Shown here one piece after another: positions 1 through 8,397 of a stretch of DNA of 64,000 bases (positions within the stretch are counted from its first letter, which is position 1; the number at the start of each line of letters is the position of its first letter). Below the pieces are notes generated by a model that saw only the letters and a list, made by a program, of their open reading frames with translations, searched no databases and was not told the origin of the DNA. Made by a program: the position numbers and the translations under genes. The DNA lies in the NCBI GenBank assembly GCA_036389155.1, contig DASVQN010000014.1, positions 62,001 through 126,000 on the forward strand, written 5' to 3'. The DNA is from CADCVT01 sp036389155 (GTDB taxonomy: Bacteria > Actinomycetota > Thermoleophilia > Solirubrobacterales > Solirubrobacteraceae).

Positions 1-771
1 CAGCTCGCGCACCGACGCCGACACGTTCCCGCGCTCGGACGCGATCGCGCGGAAGACGCGGTTCGCGCCGTCGACGAGCTGGGCGAGATCGTCGTCCTTG
101 CGCCCGACCGTCGTGTTCAGCTTCTGCAGCGAGTTGATGAGCCGCCGCAGCTCGGCGCGCCGCTTGACGACCTCGGTGTTCACCGCGGCGAGGTCGCGGT
201 ACGTCGGCTCGAACCGCCGCAGGACCTCGCTCAGGTCGTCGCCGCGGCCCTTCAGCCCGGTCCCCGCGCCGCTCAGCAGCAGCCGGATGTAGTCGCGCGT
301 GTCGGCGTCGAGCTGGCCGAGGATCTCGTCCGGGTTGACGTCGGGCAGCGTGTTGGAGACCGGGATCATCCCGTTCTCCTTCATCAGCGGCGCGCTCTTC
401 GAGCCCGGGTTCAGCTCGAGGAACATGTCCTTCAGGCCGGTGCGCGGGCGCAGCAGCGCGGTCGCGTCCTGGCGCACGATGTCCTTGTACTCCTGGTCGA
501 GGTGCAGCGTGACGATCGCGCGGCCGTCCTTCAGCTCCGTCTTGGCGATGTCGCCGATCCGGATGCCCGCGATCCGCACCGTCTGGCCCTGCCCGGGCGT
601 GACCGCCTGCGCCGTCGACATCTGCGCCTTCAGCACGAACGGCTGCTCCTCGAGGTAGGGGAGGCGCAGGCGCTGGTTCTGCAGCACGAAGTACGCGACG
701 AACAGGGCGACGGACGTCAGCGCCAGGATCGCGACGAAGTCGCGGAGGTGGTCGCGGATCGCCTTCTTCAC
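1..771 (-). CDS. Mce/MlaD-family substrate-binding protein (3' end cut by window edge)
   Basis: The readable part is about 257 residues and runs off the left edge. It opens with a short basic segment and one N-terminal membrane anchor (about residues 12-30), then an Mce/MlaD domain (roughly 35-115, including VRIAGIRIGDIAKTEL and the LRPRTGLKDMFLELNPG-type segment), then the start of a helical region. Members of this family thread lipids between the envelope and an MlaE-type ABC permease. The GTG start overlaps the stop of the upstream Mce gene in a GTGA arrangement, so translation is probably coupled. It is the fifth Mce gene of the operon in this window. Permease genes are not visible and may lie further left. 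Confidence 0.85.
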   Translation of the reverse strand, partial: MKKAIRDHLRDFVAILALTSVALFVAYFVLQNQRLRLPYLEEQPFVLKAQMSTAQAVTPGQGQTVRIAGIRIGDIAKTELKDGRAIVTLHLDQEYKDIVRQDATALLRPRTGLKDMFLELNPGSKSAPLMKENGMIPVSNTLPDVNPDEILGQLDADTRDYIRLLLSGAGTGLKGRGDDLSEVLRRFEPTYRDLAAVNTEVVKRRAELRRLINSLQKLNTTVGRKDDDLAQLVDGANRVFRAIASERGNVSASVREL

Positions 772-2321
772 TTTCCGCCCACCGCCTTCGCGACGGCCGG
801 GATCTCCGACGCCTTCAGCGGCTGGTCCGACAGCGTGTAGCGCTTGTCGAGGCCGCTGCGCTTCAGCTCGTCGCGCATCCAGTCCTTCAGCGACGCCTGC
901 ACCCTTGCCCGGCGCGCGTCGGCGCCCGGCGCGTGCTGGTTGATCCGCACCTGCTGCGGCGGCGCCTGCACGCGCGTGCGCATGTCGGGAAGCTCCTGCG
1001 TCTCGCACGGCACGTCCGGCCGGTAGGGCGGCTGATGCGGGGCCTTGGGCGGGTTGACGCCGAGCACCGGCAGGTCGGTGAAGAAGAAGCGCCCGTCGCC
1101 GACGGCCGATGCGTAGTTCGCGTTCTGCGCGTAGGAGCGCACGTACTGGCCGTTGGCGTCGAAGTTGCGCGACTCGGCGGCCAGGCCGACGAACTGCTTG
1201 GAGGCCTCCTGGTAGATCGGGCCCTGGGCCGGGAAGTTCTGGTCCGGCACCTTGATCTCGTTCCAGGGGTGCAGGATGAGGTTGTTGCAGCTGCCGGCCA
1301 GGCGCGTCTGCTCCTGGAGCGGGACGGCCTCGCGGTTCATCCGCGCGAGCGCCGGCACGGCGGGCTCGAGGTCCTTCACGAGCCCCTGCAGCTCGTCCGG
1401 CTGCACCAGCCCGCGCAGCTGCCTGACGAGCGGGAGCTGCGCGTCGAGCGCGGGGCCGGACGTGCGGACCGTCGGCAGCATCGCGCGGGCCAGGCGACGG
1501 ACGGGCGGGAAGGCCGTGCGCAGGGCACCGAGCGCGCGGCGGCCGACCCGCAGCGTCGTCGGCAGCTCGTGGATCGTCTGCGACAGGTTCTCCTGCTCGT
1601 CGGCGAACGCGCCCGCGGTGTCGGCGAGGTTGGTGATGAGGCCCTTCAGCGACTCGGGGTTGCGGTCCAGCCCCGAGGCCACCTTGCGCGCGCCGCGTAG
1701 GTAGTTCGAGAGGTCGTGCTCCTCGGTGCCGAGCGTCGCCTCGTTGACGAGCGCGGAGTTCTTGAAGGCCGGCTTCCAGTACCTGATCGAGCGGTTGAAC
1801 CCGCGGCCGCCCGGGCCGTCGACGGCCTTGCCGTACTCGCGCAGGACGGTCCGGAGGTCCTCGCGCGTGTCGCTCTGGAGCATCTCGAGGAACTGGCCGA
1901 ACTGCACCGGCGCCGCCGTGTTCTGCACGGGGATCGTGTCGCCCCGGTCCATCGCCGGCGCGCTCGGCGACCCCGGGCGCAGGTCGACGAAGTAGTTGCC
2001 CTCCAGGAAGATGCGCGGGCGGACCTTCGCCGTGGCGTCGGCGTGGATCGGCAGGCCCTCCTCCTTGATCTCCATCGTCACGACGGCGCCCCGGCCGCCG
2101 TCCATCGGCTCGACCTTGCGGACCTTGCCGACGTTGACGCCGGCGATGCGCACCGGCGACTTGGGCTTGAGGTCGTTGACGTTGCGGAACGCCGCCTTGA
2201 TCTCGTACGGGTTGGCGAGCGGGTTGCTCTTGGTGAAGCCGAAGAAGACCGCCACCGCGACGACCGCGACCGCGACGAGGCCGTAGACGGCCTGGCGCTG
2301 CTTGGTGTCCGGCCGCCTCAC
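768..2321 (-). CDS. Mce/MlaD-family substrate-binding protein
   Basis: A 517-residue protein with a membrane anchor at about residues 10-28 (hydrophobic VAVAVVAVAVFFGF), an Mce domain at about 35-120 (SPVRIAGVNVGKVRKVE, then RPRIFLEGNYFVDLRPG), then a long helical stretch with repeated PxLARMNREAVP/LPLVRQLRGLV-like segments typical of actinobacterial Mce proteins. Likely part of a hetero-oligomeric lipid-import tunnel anchored in the cell membrane. GTG was chosen because it gives the shared GTGA overlap with the preceding gene and places the membrane anchor at the N-terminus. Open frame continues much further upstream in the same frame, but that part is antisense-like shadow of the next gene. 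Confidence 0.86.
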   Translation of the reverse strand: MRRPDTKQRQAVYGLVAVAVVAVAVFFGFTKSNPLANPYEIKAAFRNVNDLKPKSPVRIAGVNVGKVRKVEPMDGGRGAVVTMEIKEEGLPIHADATAKVRPRIFLEGNYFVDLRPGSPSAPAMDRGDTIPVQNTAAPVQFGQFLEMLQSDTREDLRTVLREYGKAVDGPGGRGFNRSIRYWKPAFKNSALVNEATLGTEEHDLSNYLRGARKVASGLDRNPESLKGLITNLADTAGAFADEQENLSQTIHELPTTLRVGRRALGALRTAFPPVRRLARAMLPTVRTSGPALDAQLPLVRQLRGLVQPDELQGLVKDLEPAVPALARMNREAVPLQEQTRLAGSCNNLILHPWNEIKVPDQNFPAQGPIYQEASKQFVGLAAESRNFDANGQYVRSYAQNANYASAVGDGRFFFTDLPVLGVNPPKAPHQPPYRPDVPCETQELPDMRTRVQAPPQQVRINQHAPGADARRARVQASLKDWMRDELKRSGLDKRYTLSDQPLKASEIPAVAKAVGGK

Positions 2322-3847
2322 TTGTCCAGCTCCTTCGGGAGCCTGGGGCCGGACTCCGGCAGGCGCGTGAACGTCTGGCCCTCGGGCACGTGCGGGCGGC
2401 CGGTGAGCGTCGTGCCGCTGTTGCCGGGCAGGTGCGGGTCGGTGACGATCTTGAGCTTCGGATCGGTGTTGTAGTGCGTGAGCTTCTCGAGGTAGCCGCG
2501 CTGGCCGGACTCGCAGTCGGCGTTGCCCTGGTGGTCGACCGCCGCGGTGTAGATGTTCGAGTGCAGGTTCATCGGCGCGCCCGACGTCGTCTCCTCGCCG
2601 TTGGAGGGCGTCTTGGCGCCGATCGAGCCCATCGACGGCGAGCGCGGGTCGCGCGGGCGGGAGGCCTGGTTGAGCAGCGTGCGCTGCGAGCCGCCGGTCG
2701 GGTCGGGCTCGGTCAGGTGCTCGCCGACGTTGTTCCAGGAGTAGTTGAAGTAGTTGCAGACCGTGACGTACGGCCCGACGAAGCGGATGAGCGGGTTGAC
2801 GATGTCGACCAGGCGCGTGACGCCGCGCAGGGCGTAGATCGTGCGGTCGTCGCCCATGAGCTGCTCGAGCGCGGTGAGCGTCCGGCGCAGGTCCTCGTTG
2901 TAGCCCGGCTGCTTTGCGAGCACCGGGATGCCGGTCTTCAGCGCGCCGGTGATCGGCGGGACCGCGCTCGGCATGACCTCCGTCGCGCGGCGCAGGGCGT
3001 GCGAGAACGCGGCGGTGTCGCGCAGGAAGGGGCGCTGGACGCGGAAGGAGCGGATGCCGACCTCCATCGTCGGCGCGTTGTCCCTGATCGTCTTGCGCAG
3101 GCGGTCGGGGTACCGCGACCACGCCTCGAAGGTGTCGGCGCCGGCCTCGAACGAGTGCGCGTAGCGGTCGGCGATCGGGCTGATGACGCGGGCGGCGTCG
3201 CCGAGCTCCTTGAAGAAGCGGCCGAGGTGGTTGCGATCGTCGGCCAGCGTCTCGGCGACGGGCGCGAGGTGGGTGAGGAAGCGCGGCAGCGTCGCGATCG
3301 TCGTGTTCAGCGACAGGCCGCGGCTGGAGAACGTGTTGCCGAAGCCTTCGAGGTTCGTCTGCACCGCCTCGCGCGTGCGGCGGTTGAAGATGCGGTTGTA
3401 GTCGTCGAGCTCGACGGGGTACGCGACGTTCTCGGCCGGGAGCGTGTCGCCGTCGACGAACGTCTCCTTCGACTTGCCGCGCGTGAGCTCCACGTACTTC
3501 AGGCCGAGCACCGAGCGCGGGCGGAGGTTGAGCGTGGAGTCCTTGGGGATGTCGCCGGCGTCGGCGTCGATCTTCATCGTCGCCTCGGCGCCGACGGTGC
3601 CGTCTGGCAGCCGGACGGGGCGCATGTGGTCGACGATGCCGATGCGCGGCCCGCCGCCCTCGCGGACCTCGTTGCCCTCGATGAGGTTCGCGCCGTTGGA
3701 GACGCGGAACTTCAGCGTCGTCGAGGGGACGAAGGGCAGCCCCTTGTTCGCGTTGTAGGCGAGGAACACGGCGACGACCACGATCAGCGCCGTGACCGCG
3801 CCGACGAGCACCGGGTTGGCGACGATGGAGGAGGTGCTCCGGCGCAT
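2318..3847 (-). CDS. Mce/MlaD-family substrate-binding protein
   Basis: A 509-residue Mce protein. One N-terminal transmembrane segment (about 13-28, LVGAVTALIVVVAVFLAY) is followed by the Mce domain (about 38-125; the usual central Gly-rich part reads GNEVREGGGPRIGIVDHM) and a long helical C-terminal half containing a Cys pair region (VCNYFNYSW...ADCESGQRGY). The segment GNADCESGQRGY with C-terminal PRLPKELDK resembles the terminal part of Mce proteins of soil actinobacteria. ATG at 3847 overlaps the stop of the upstream gene (ATGA) and its own stop overlaps the next GTG, so the middle genes look translationally coupled. Confidence 0.86.
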   Translation of the reverse strand: MRRSTSSIVANPVLVGAVTALIVVVAVFLAYNANKGLPFVPSTTLKFRVSNGANLIEGNEVREGGGPRIGIVDHMRPVRLPDGTVGAEATMKIDADAGDIPKDSTLNLRPRSVLGLKYVELTRGKSKETFVDGDTLPAENVAYPVELDDYNRIFNRRTREAVQTNLEGFGNTFSSRGLSLNTTIATLPRFLTHLAPVAETLADDRNHLGRFFKELGDAARVISPIADRYAHSFEAGADTFEAWSRYPDRLRKTIRDNAPTMEVGIRSFRVQRPFLRDTAAFSHALRRATEVMPSAVPPITGALKTGIPVLAKQPGYNEDLRRTLTALEQLMGDDRTIYALRGVTRLVDIVNPLIRFVGPYVTVCNYFNYSWNNVGEHLTEPDPTGGSQRTLLNQASRPRDPRSPSMGSIGAKTPSNGEETTSGAPMNLHSNIYTAAVDHQGNADCESGQRGYLEKLTHYNTDPKLKIVTDPHLPGNSGTTLTGRPHVPEGQTFTRLPESGPRLPKELDK

Positions 3848-5469
3848 CAGCCGCCCACCAGGTAGTCGAGGAGGTCTTCGGTCTCCTTCGGCACGCCCGC
3901 GTCCTTCGGCACGTCGGGCACCTTCGGCGCCTCCGGGAGGTCCGGGGTCTTCGGGAGCGCGCCGCTGAGGTCCGGCAGGGGGAGCAGCCCGGCCACGCCG
4001 TGACCGCCGGGGCCCTTGTCGCCACCGCCGTCGCGCGCGCCCTTGTCGTCGCCGGGGCCGCTGCCGCCGCCGGACGAGCCGCGGTCGCCGCGCCTGCCGC
4101 CGCGGCGCGCCTTGCGCCCGCCGCGGTCGCGGGTGTGCCCCGCGCGCGCCTCGCCGCCGCCGGTCGCGGTGAAGTCCGGGCTGGTGATCCCCGGCTGGTT
4201 CGGCCCGAGCCACGCGCGGCAGCGCTCGGGCGACGTGCCGTCCTTGACGAGCTTCGCGTCGGTGTAGTTCGCGCACGGGCGGTCGAGGAAGATCGACGCC
4301 TTGAGGATGTAGCTCTGCGCGTCGAACAGGTTGATCGCCTGCGACTGGCGGAAGAAGTAGCGGATGAGCGACTCCAGGCCGGTGTAGCCGCTGTCGGGGC
4401 CGCGGCCGGCGCGCGCGTCCTTCTCGACGGCGTTCCTGGGGTCGTCGATGTGCTCGAGCGTCATGGCCAGGTCGGTGGCGGCCTCGGGCAGGTCGTCGAC
4501 GCCGCGGCGCAGCTCGGCGACCGGCGCCCGCGCGACCGCGACGGCGCGGCGGCCCTCCTTCGCGGCCTCGCCGAGCGTCTTGACGGCGGGCTGCGACGCC
4601 TCCGCGTAGGGCCCGAGCGTCTCGAAGAGCGACTGCAGCGCGGGCGACGCGCGGCGCAGGTTGCGCAGCGCCGGGATCTGCTCGTCGGCCGTCGCGTCGA
4701 GCTGGGCGAGCGTCGGGCGCAGCTCGCGCAGGAACGTCGGCAGCGTCGCCCACTGGCGCTTGATCCCGCCCTCCTCCATCGCCGCGGTGCGGGCGGTGTC
4801 GCGCGCCTCGTCGACGAACCGGGCGACGTCCTGGCGCTTGGCGGCGACCGTCGTCGTGACCTCCTCCGCGTCGTCGTAGAGCTGGCGGATCGTGCGCCGC
4901 TGCTCGGCGAGGATCGCCAGCAGCCGGTCGACCTGGCGCAGGGCCGGGACGGCGCGGCGGATGGTCTCGTTGAGATCGGGCCCGCGCGCGGCGAGGCCGG
5001 CGCCGAGCTCGGACAGCAGGATGCTGAACCGCTCGCGGTAGGGGCGGCGCATGATGTCGTTGATGAGGTCGAGCGGGACGGTCGTCTCGGTCTGCTCGAC
5101 GGGGATGGTGCCGCCGACCTTCAGCTTCGGGTGGTCGGTCGTGCCGGGGCGGCAGTCGATGAAGTACTCGCCGATCAGCGACTGCGGGCGCGTCTCGCAG
5201 CGCACGTTCGTCCGGATGTCGTCGAAGCCCGACTTGGTGACCTCGATCCCGATGAGCGCGCGCATGTCCTCGCGATCGAGCTTCATCTCGGTGACCTTGC
5301 CGGCGCGGACGCCCGCGATCTTCACGTCGGCGCCGTCGGTCAGGCCGAACGCGTTGTCCAGCTCGACCCAGTACCTCTTGCCGCCCTCGTCGTCGGACGC
5401 GCCGGTGCCGAGCGACGCGATCGCGGCGACGGCGACGACGAGGAGCAGGAGGCCGAGGACGCGCTTCAA
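3847..5469 (-). CDS. Mce/MlaD-family substrate-binding protein with Arg/Gly- and Pro-rich tail
   Basis: A 540-residue Mce protein: signal anchor at about 3-20 (LGLLLLVVAVAAIASLG), Mce domain about 30-115 (DGADVKIAGVRAGKVTEM; RPQSLIGEYFIDCRPG), helical region to about 400, then an unusual low-complexity tail of about 100 residues that is first Arg/Gly-rich and then a Pro repeat of the PxLPxAPxVPDVPxD type. Comparable Pro-rich tails occur on one or two Mce proteins of Mycobacterium operons and probably project into the cell wall. The start is TTG at 5469, four bases after the previous stop, with GGGAAG upstream. The tail is absent from its four neighbours here, so this subunit may have a distinct role. 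Confidence 0.84.
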   Translation of the reverse strand: MKRVLGLLLLVVAVAAIASLGTGASDDEGGKRYWVELDNAFGLTDGADVKIAGVRAGKVTEMKLDREDMRALIGIEVTKSGFDDIRTNVRCETRPQSLIGEYFIDCRPGTTDHPKLKVGGTIPVEQTETTVPLDLINDIMRRPYRERFSILLSELGAGLAARGPDLNETIRRAVPALRQVDRLLAILAEQRRTIRQLYDDAEEVTTTVAAKRQDVARFVDEARDTARTAAMEEGGIKRQWATLPTFLRELRPTLAQLDATADEQIPALRNLRRASPALQSLFETLGPYAEASQPAVKTLGEAAKEGRRAVAVARAPVAELRRGVDDLPEAATDLAMTLEHIDDPRNAVEKDARAGRGPDSGYTGLESLIRYFFRQSQAINLFDAQSYILKASIFLDRPCANYTDAKLVKDGTSPERCRAWLGPNQPGITSPDFTATGGGEARAGHTRDRGGRKARRGGRRGDRGSSGGGSGPGDDKGARDGGGDKGPGGHGVAGLLPLPDLSGALPKTPDLPEAPKVPDVPKDAGVPKETEDLLDYLVGG

Positions 5470-5473
5470 GCGA

Positions 5474-6877
5474 TCACTTCCCCGGCGGGATCTGGGTCGG
5501 GTCGCAGTTGAAGTCCTCGGTCGGCTTCCACGGGTTGGAGCCGTCCTCCCACGGGCGCTCGCTGCCGCCGGGGCAGCGGTTGTTCTGCCCGGTGCGCGTG
5601 ACCGCGTTGGTCAGCTCCTGGCGCAGCTCCTGGGGCACGAGCTTGAGCTGCGCGCCGATGGCGGCGAACGCGTTGACGGAGGTCGCGACGCGGCTCGCCG
5701 AGCCGTTCGCGTCGTAGATGCCCGAGTGGCTGAAGTCGTCGAGCCAGCCGCTGAAGTCGACCGTGTAGGGGCGGAAGTACGCGATGTGCGGCGTCTGGCC
5801 GCGCAGCGACTCGACCGCGGTCTCGAAGCTGCCGGGCCGCTCCTTGCCGTTGCGCACGACCGGGCGCACCGTCACGTCGCGCAGCGGCGGGACGGTGTTC
5901 GCCAGGTCGATGAGGTCGTTCGACCCGCCCGGGCGCCTCACCAGCTGCGAGAGGCCGCGCACCGTCGGCACGGCCTCCTCGGCGAACGGGCGCAGCTCGG
6001 CGAGCACCGCGCGCAGCTTCGGCGTCACGGGCTTGGACTCGCGGACGACCGGCGCGAGCTCGTCGAGCGTGGCGCGCAGGTCGACGAAGGTGGAGTTCGC
6101 GCGCCGCATGAACGGCGGCAGCTGGTCGATCGCCGAGCGCAGGTTGCCCTCCTCGCGCGCGATCGCGCCGAGCATCGTCGCGAGCTGGTCGACCAGCGCC
6201 GACAGGTCGTCGTGGCGGTCGGCGACGTCGGTGACGAGCTTCGAGGAGTCGACGACGAACTCGCGGAGCACCTGGCTGTCGAAGTCGAGCTCGCGGAACA
6301 GGCGCTGGGCGGAGACGAGGGCGGGGTTGACGTAGTTCCAGCCCGCGTTCGCGGCGTCGCCCTGGTCGTCGCCCCACTGCAGCGCCTGGCCGCGGATGAA
6401 GCTGCGCAGGCCCTTGCGCGTGCGCTTGTCAAACATCTGGAAGAGCTGGTCGACCTCGACGGCGGACGTCGTGTCGCTCGCGTCGATGACGCCGCCCTCG
6501 TCGATCTTCTGCCCGCCCGCGGGCGGGATGCGCAGGTCGACGTAGCGGTTCGCCGAGCCGGACAGCGACGCGATGCGCAGCGTCGCGCGCGTGCCGGTGC
6601 GCAGCGGGACGAGGTCCTCGTCCTCGATGTTCAGCGTGAGGTCGGCCTGGCCGTCCTCGGTCAGCTCGATCTCGTCGATCGTGCCGACGCGCCGGCCGGC
6701 GACCTGCACGAGGTTGCCCTTGACGACGTTCGTCGCCGCCTGGAAGCGGACGTGCACCTTGTACCCGTCGTCGCCTCCGACGAGGAGCCATCCGGCAACG
6801 CCGATGGCCAGCAGCAGCGCCGCAGCAGCTGCGATCCGGCCGATCCAGCTTGTCTGGTCGTTCTCCTCTTCCCCCAC
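5474..6877 (-). CDS. Mce/MlaD-family substrate-binding protein, first of the five-gene run
   Basis: A 467-residue protein with a membrane anchor at about 14-33 (RIAAAAALLLAIGVAGWLLVG), an Mce domain at about 40-125 (NLVQVAGRRVGTIDEIEL, SLSGSANRYVDLRIPP) and a helical C-terminal half ending in a Cys-containing segment (NNRCPGGSERPW, FNCDPTQIPPGK). It is the promoter-proximal Mce gene. The GTG start at 6877 has AGGA a few bases upstream; a TAGCGT hexamer on the minus strand (6909-6904) could be its -10 and would give a leader of about 20-25 bases. Function is inferred from the family: capture of a hydrophobic substrate for an MlaE/YrbE permease. Confidence 0.85.
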   Translation of the reverse strand: MGEEENDQTSWIGRIAAAAALLLAIGVAGWLLVGGDDGYKVHVRFQAATNVVKGNLVQVAGRRVGTIDEIELTEDGQADLTLNIEDEDLVPLRTGTRATLRIASLSGSANRYVDLRIPPAGGQKIDEGGVIDASDTTSAVEVDQLFQMFDKRTRKGLRSFIRGQALQWGDDQGDAANAGWNYVNPALVSAQRLFRELDFDSQVLREFVVDSSKLVTDVADRHDDLSALVDQLATMLGAIAREEGNLRSAIDQLPPFMRRANSTFVDLRATLDELAPVVRESKPVTPKLRAVLAELRPFAEEAVPTVRGLSQLVRRPGGSNDLIDLANTVPPLRDVTVRPVVRNGKERPGSFETAVESLRGQTPHIAYFRPYTVDFSGWLDDFSHSGIYDANGSASRVATSVNAFAAIGAQLKLVPQELRQELTNAVTRTGQNNRCPGGSERPWEDGSNPWKPTEDFNCDPTQIPPGK

Positions 6878-6970
6878 GGCGCTTCCTGCGTCGGATTCCC
6901 GAGACGCTAGGAGAAACGTTTGCGAGGTGCGCCACTTGCGCTCCGCGGCGTTAACGCTGTGTTGCGTGGA

Positions 6971-7465
6971 TCACACGGGGAGCTGGTACTGCTCCTCGCC
7001 GAGCGTGAGGATGACCGGCTCGCCCGGGCGTGCCGCGATCCCGAACGGCAGCTCGTCGTCCGTCGTCTGGAAGAAGGCCAGCGCGACGCTGCGGCCGCCG
7101 AACGTGGCCGCCAGCGCCTCGACGGCGTCCGACAGCGCGCCGATCGCGCCGAGCGGCGCGCTGACCGTCCCCTCGCCGGCGTCGACCTCGATCGGCGGCA
7201 GGCGGGGGACGTGCGGCAGCGAGGGCGGATCGGGCTCCAGCTCGGCGGTGTGGGGGAGGTGGACGACGCGCTCGCCCTCGACGACCTCGATCGGCTTCAT
7301 CCGGCCGCAGGTGATGAGCGCGGGCGGCCGATCGGCGCCACGGTCGACGACCGCCTGCACCTCGATCGCGCTCGCGCTGTGCAGGAACTCGCGCAGGGCG
7401 ACGATGTGCACGTCGAGCTCGCCGGCGCTCAGGACGACGTCGATCGGGTCGCTTTCCTCGGACAT
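6971..7465 (-). CDS. Unknown protein, 164 residues
   Basis: I do not recognise a family. It is acidic and soluble-looking, with no signal peptide or membrane segment. The first half has an alternating pattern (DVVLSAGELDVHIVALREFLHSASAIEVQAVV), then a Pro-rich middle (PDPPSLPHVPRLPPIEV) and a C-terminal half ending LTLGEEQYQLPV. ATG at 7465 is supported by a TACGTT hexamer seven bases upstream, the pattern of a leaderless start. It lies 93 bases upstream of the Mce genes on the same strand, so it could share their regulation, but nothing in the sequence shows a functional link. Confidence 0.75.
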   Translation of the reverse strand: MSEESDPIDVVLSAGELDVHIVALREFLHSASAIEVQAVVDRGADRPPALITCGRMKPIEVVEGERVVHLPHTAELEPDPPSLPHVPRLPPIEVDAGEGTVSAPLGAIGALSDAVEALAATFGGRSVALAFFQTTDDELPFGIAARPGEPVILTLGEEQYQLPV

Positions 7466-7472
7466 TGCGCGG

Positions 7473-7478
7473 AACGTA
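7473..7478 (-). promoter_or_regulatory. Putative -10 element of a leaderless start
   Basis: TACGTT on the minus strand ends seven bases before the ATG at 7465. This TANNNT-to-start spacing recurs at many genes in the window and matches the known leaderless promoter pattern of actinobacteria. Confidence 0.55.
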
Positions 7479-7548
7479 GCGCGCCAGGTGCATCGGACAT
7501 CTGTCCAAACGCCCTACGCCATTGGTCCGTTATGGGGAACATCCGCTC

Positions 7549-8397
7549 ATGCGCGTCCTCCTGATCGAGCAGCGAGCGGGCTTCGCCGCCCTCGTCAGCG
7601 CGCTGCTCGAGGAGGCGGCGCCCGCGGACTTCCGCGTCGAGGTCGCGCCGACCGTCGACGCCGGCGTCGACCGGCTGCTCGACGACGGGATCGGCTGCGT
7701 GCTGCTCGACGGCGTGCGGACGCTCGAGCGCGTGCACGCCGCCGCCCTCGACCGGCCGGTCGTCGTGCTCGGCCCGGCCGACGAGGCCGCGTCGGTCGCG
7801 GCGATCCGCGCCGGCGCCCAGGACTGCCTGCCGCGCGAGGGGCTGGACGGCACCGCGCTCGCGCGGGCGGTGCGCCACGCCGTCGAGCGCAAGCGGATCG
7901 AATGCGCCTTCGCCCACCAGGCGCTGCACGACCCGCTGACCGGGCTGCCCAACCGCGCCCTCTTCTCCGACCGCCTGCGCCTGGCCCTCAGCCGGCTGCG
8001 CCGCACGCAGACCTACCTCGCCGTCCTCTTCCTCGACCTCGACGACTTCAAGAGCGTCAACGACGCGCTCGGCCACGCGGCGGGCGACCAGTTCCTCGTC
8101 GAGGTCGCCGCTCGCCTGCGCGGCGTGCTGCGCGGCGGCGACACCGCCGCGCGCCTCGGCGGCGACGAGTTCGTGGTGCTGTGCGACGGCGTCGCGGGAA
8201 TCGCGGAGGCCCGCGGGATCGCCGAGCGCGTCGTCAGCGAGGTGCCGGGCGGCGTCAGCGTCGGCGTGGCCCTCGCGGCCGACGGCACGGAGGATCCCGA
8301 GGCGCTCGTGCGCGCGGCCGACGCGGCGATGTACGTCGTCAAGCGCTCGGGCGGCGGGCGCTTCGAGGTCGCGGCGCCGCGTGCGCTCGCGGCCTAG
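7549..8397 (+). CDS. Diguanylate cyclase (GGDEF) with receiver-like N-terminus
   Basis: A 282-residue protein likely to make cyclic di-GMP from two GTP. Residues 1-115 look like a receiver domain that retains the central Asp (D54 in CVLLDG) but has EQ in place of the usual acidic pair and lacks the usual Lys-Pro motif (CLPREG), so phosphorylation is uncertain. The GGDEF domain follows from about 125, with an intact GGDEF signature (204-208), LDLDDFKSVND for metal and substrate binding, and an RGGD inhibitory I-site (195-198) at the standard five-residue distance. The ATG at 7549 has GGGGAA nine bases upstream. It converges on the next gene with a 4-base overlap of the stops. Confidence 0.88.
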   Translation: MRVLLIEQRAGFAALVSALLEEAAPADFRVEVAPTVDAGVDRLLDDGIGCVLLDGVRTLERVHAAALDRPVVVLGPADEAASVAAIRAGAQDCLPREGLDGTALARAVRHAVERKRIECAFAHQALHDPLTGLPNRALFSDRLRLALSRLRRTQTYLAVLFLDLDDFKSVNDALGHAAGDQFLVEVAARLRGVLRGGDTAARLGGDEFVVLCDGVAGIAEARGIAERVVSEVPGGVSVGVALAADGTEDPEALVRAADAAMYVVKRSGGGRFEVAAPRALAA

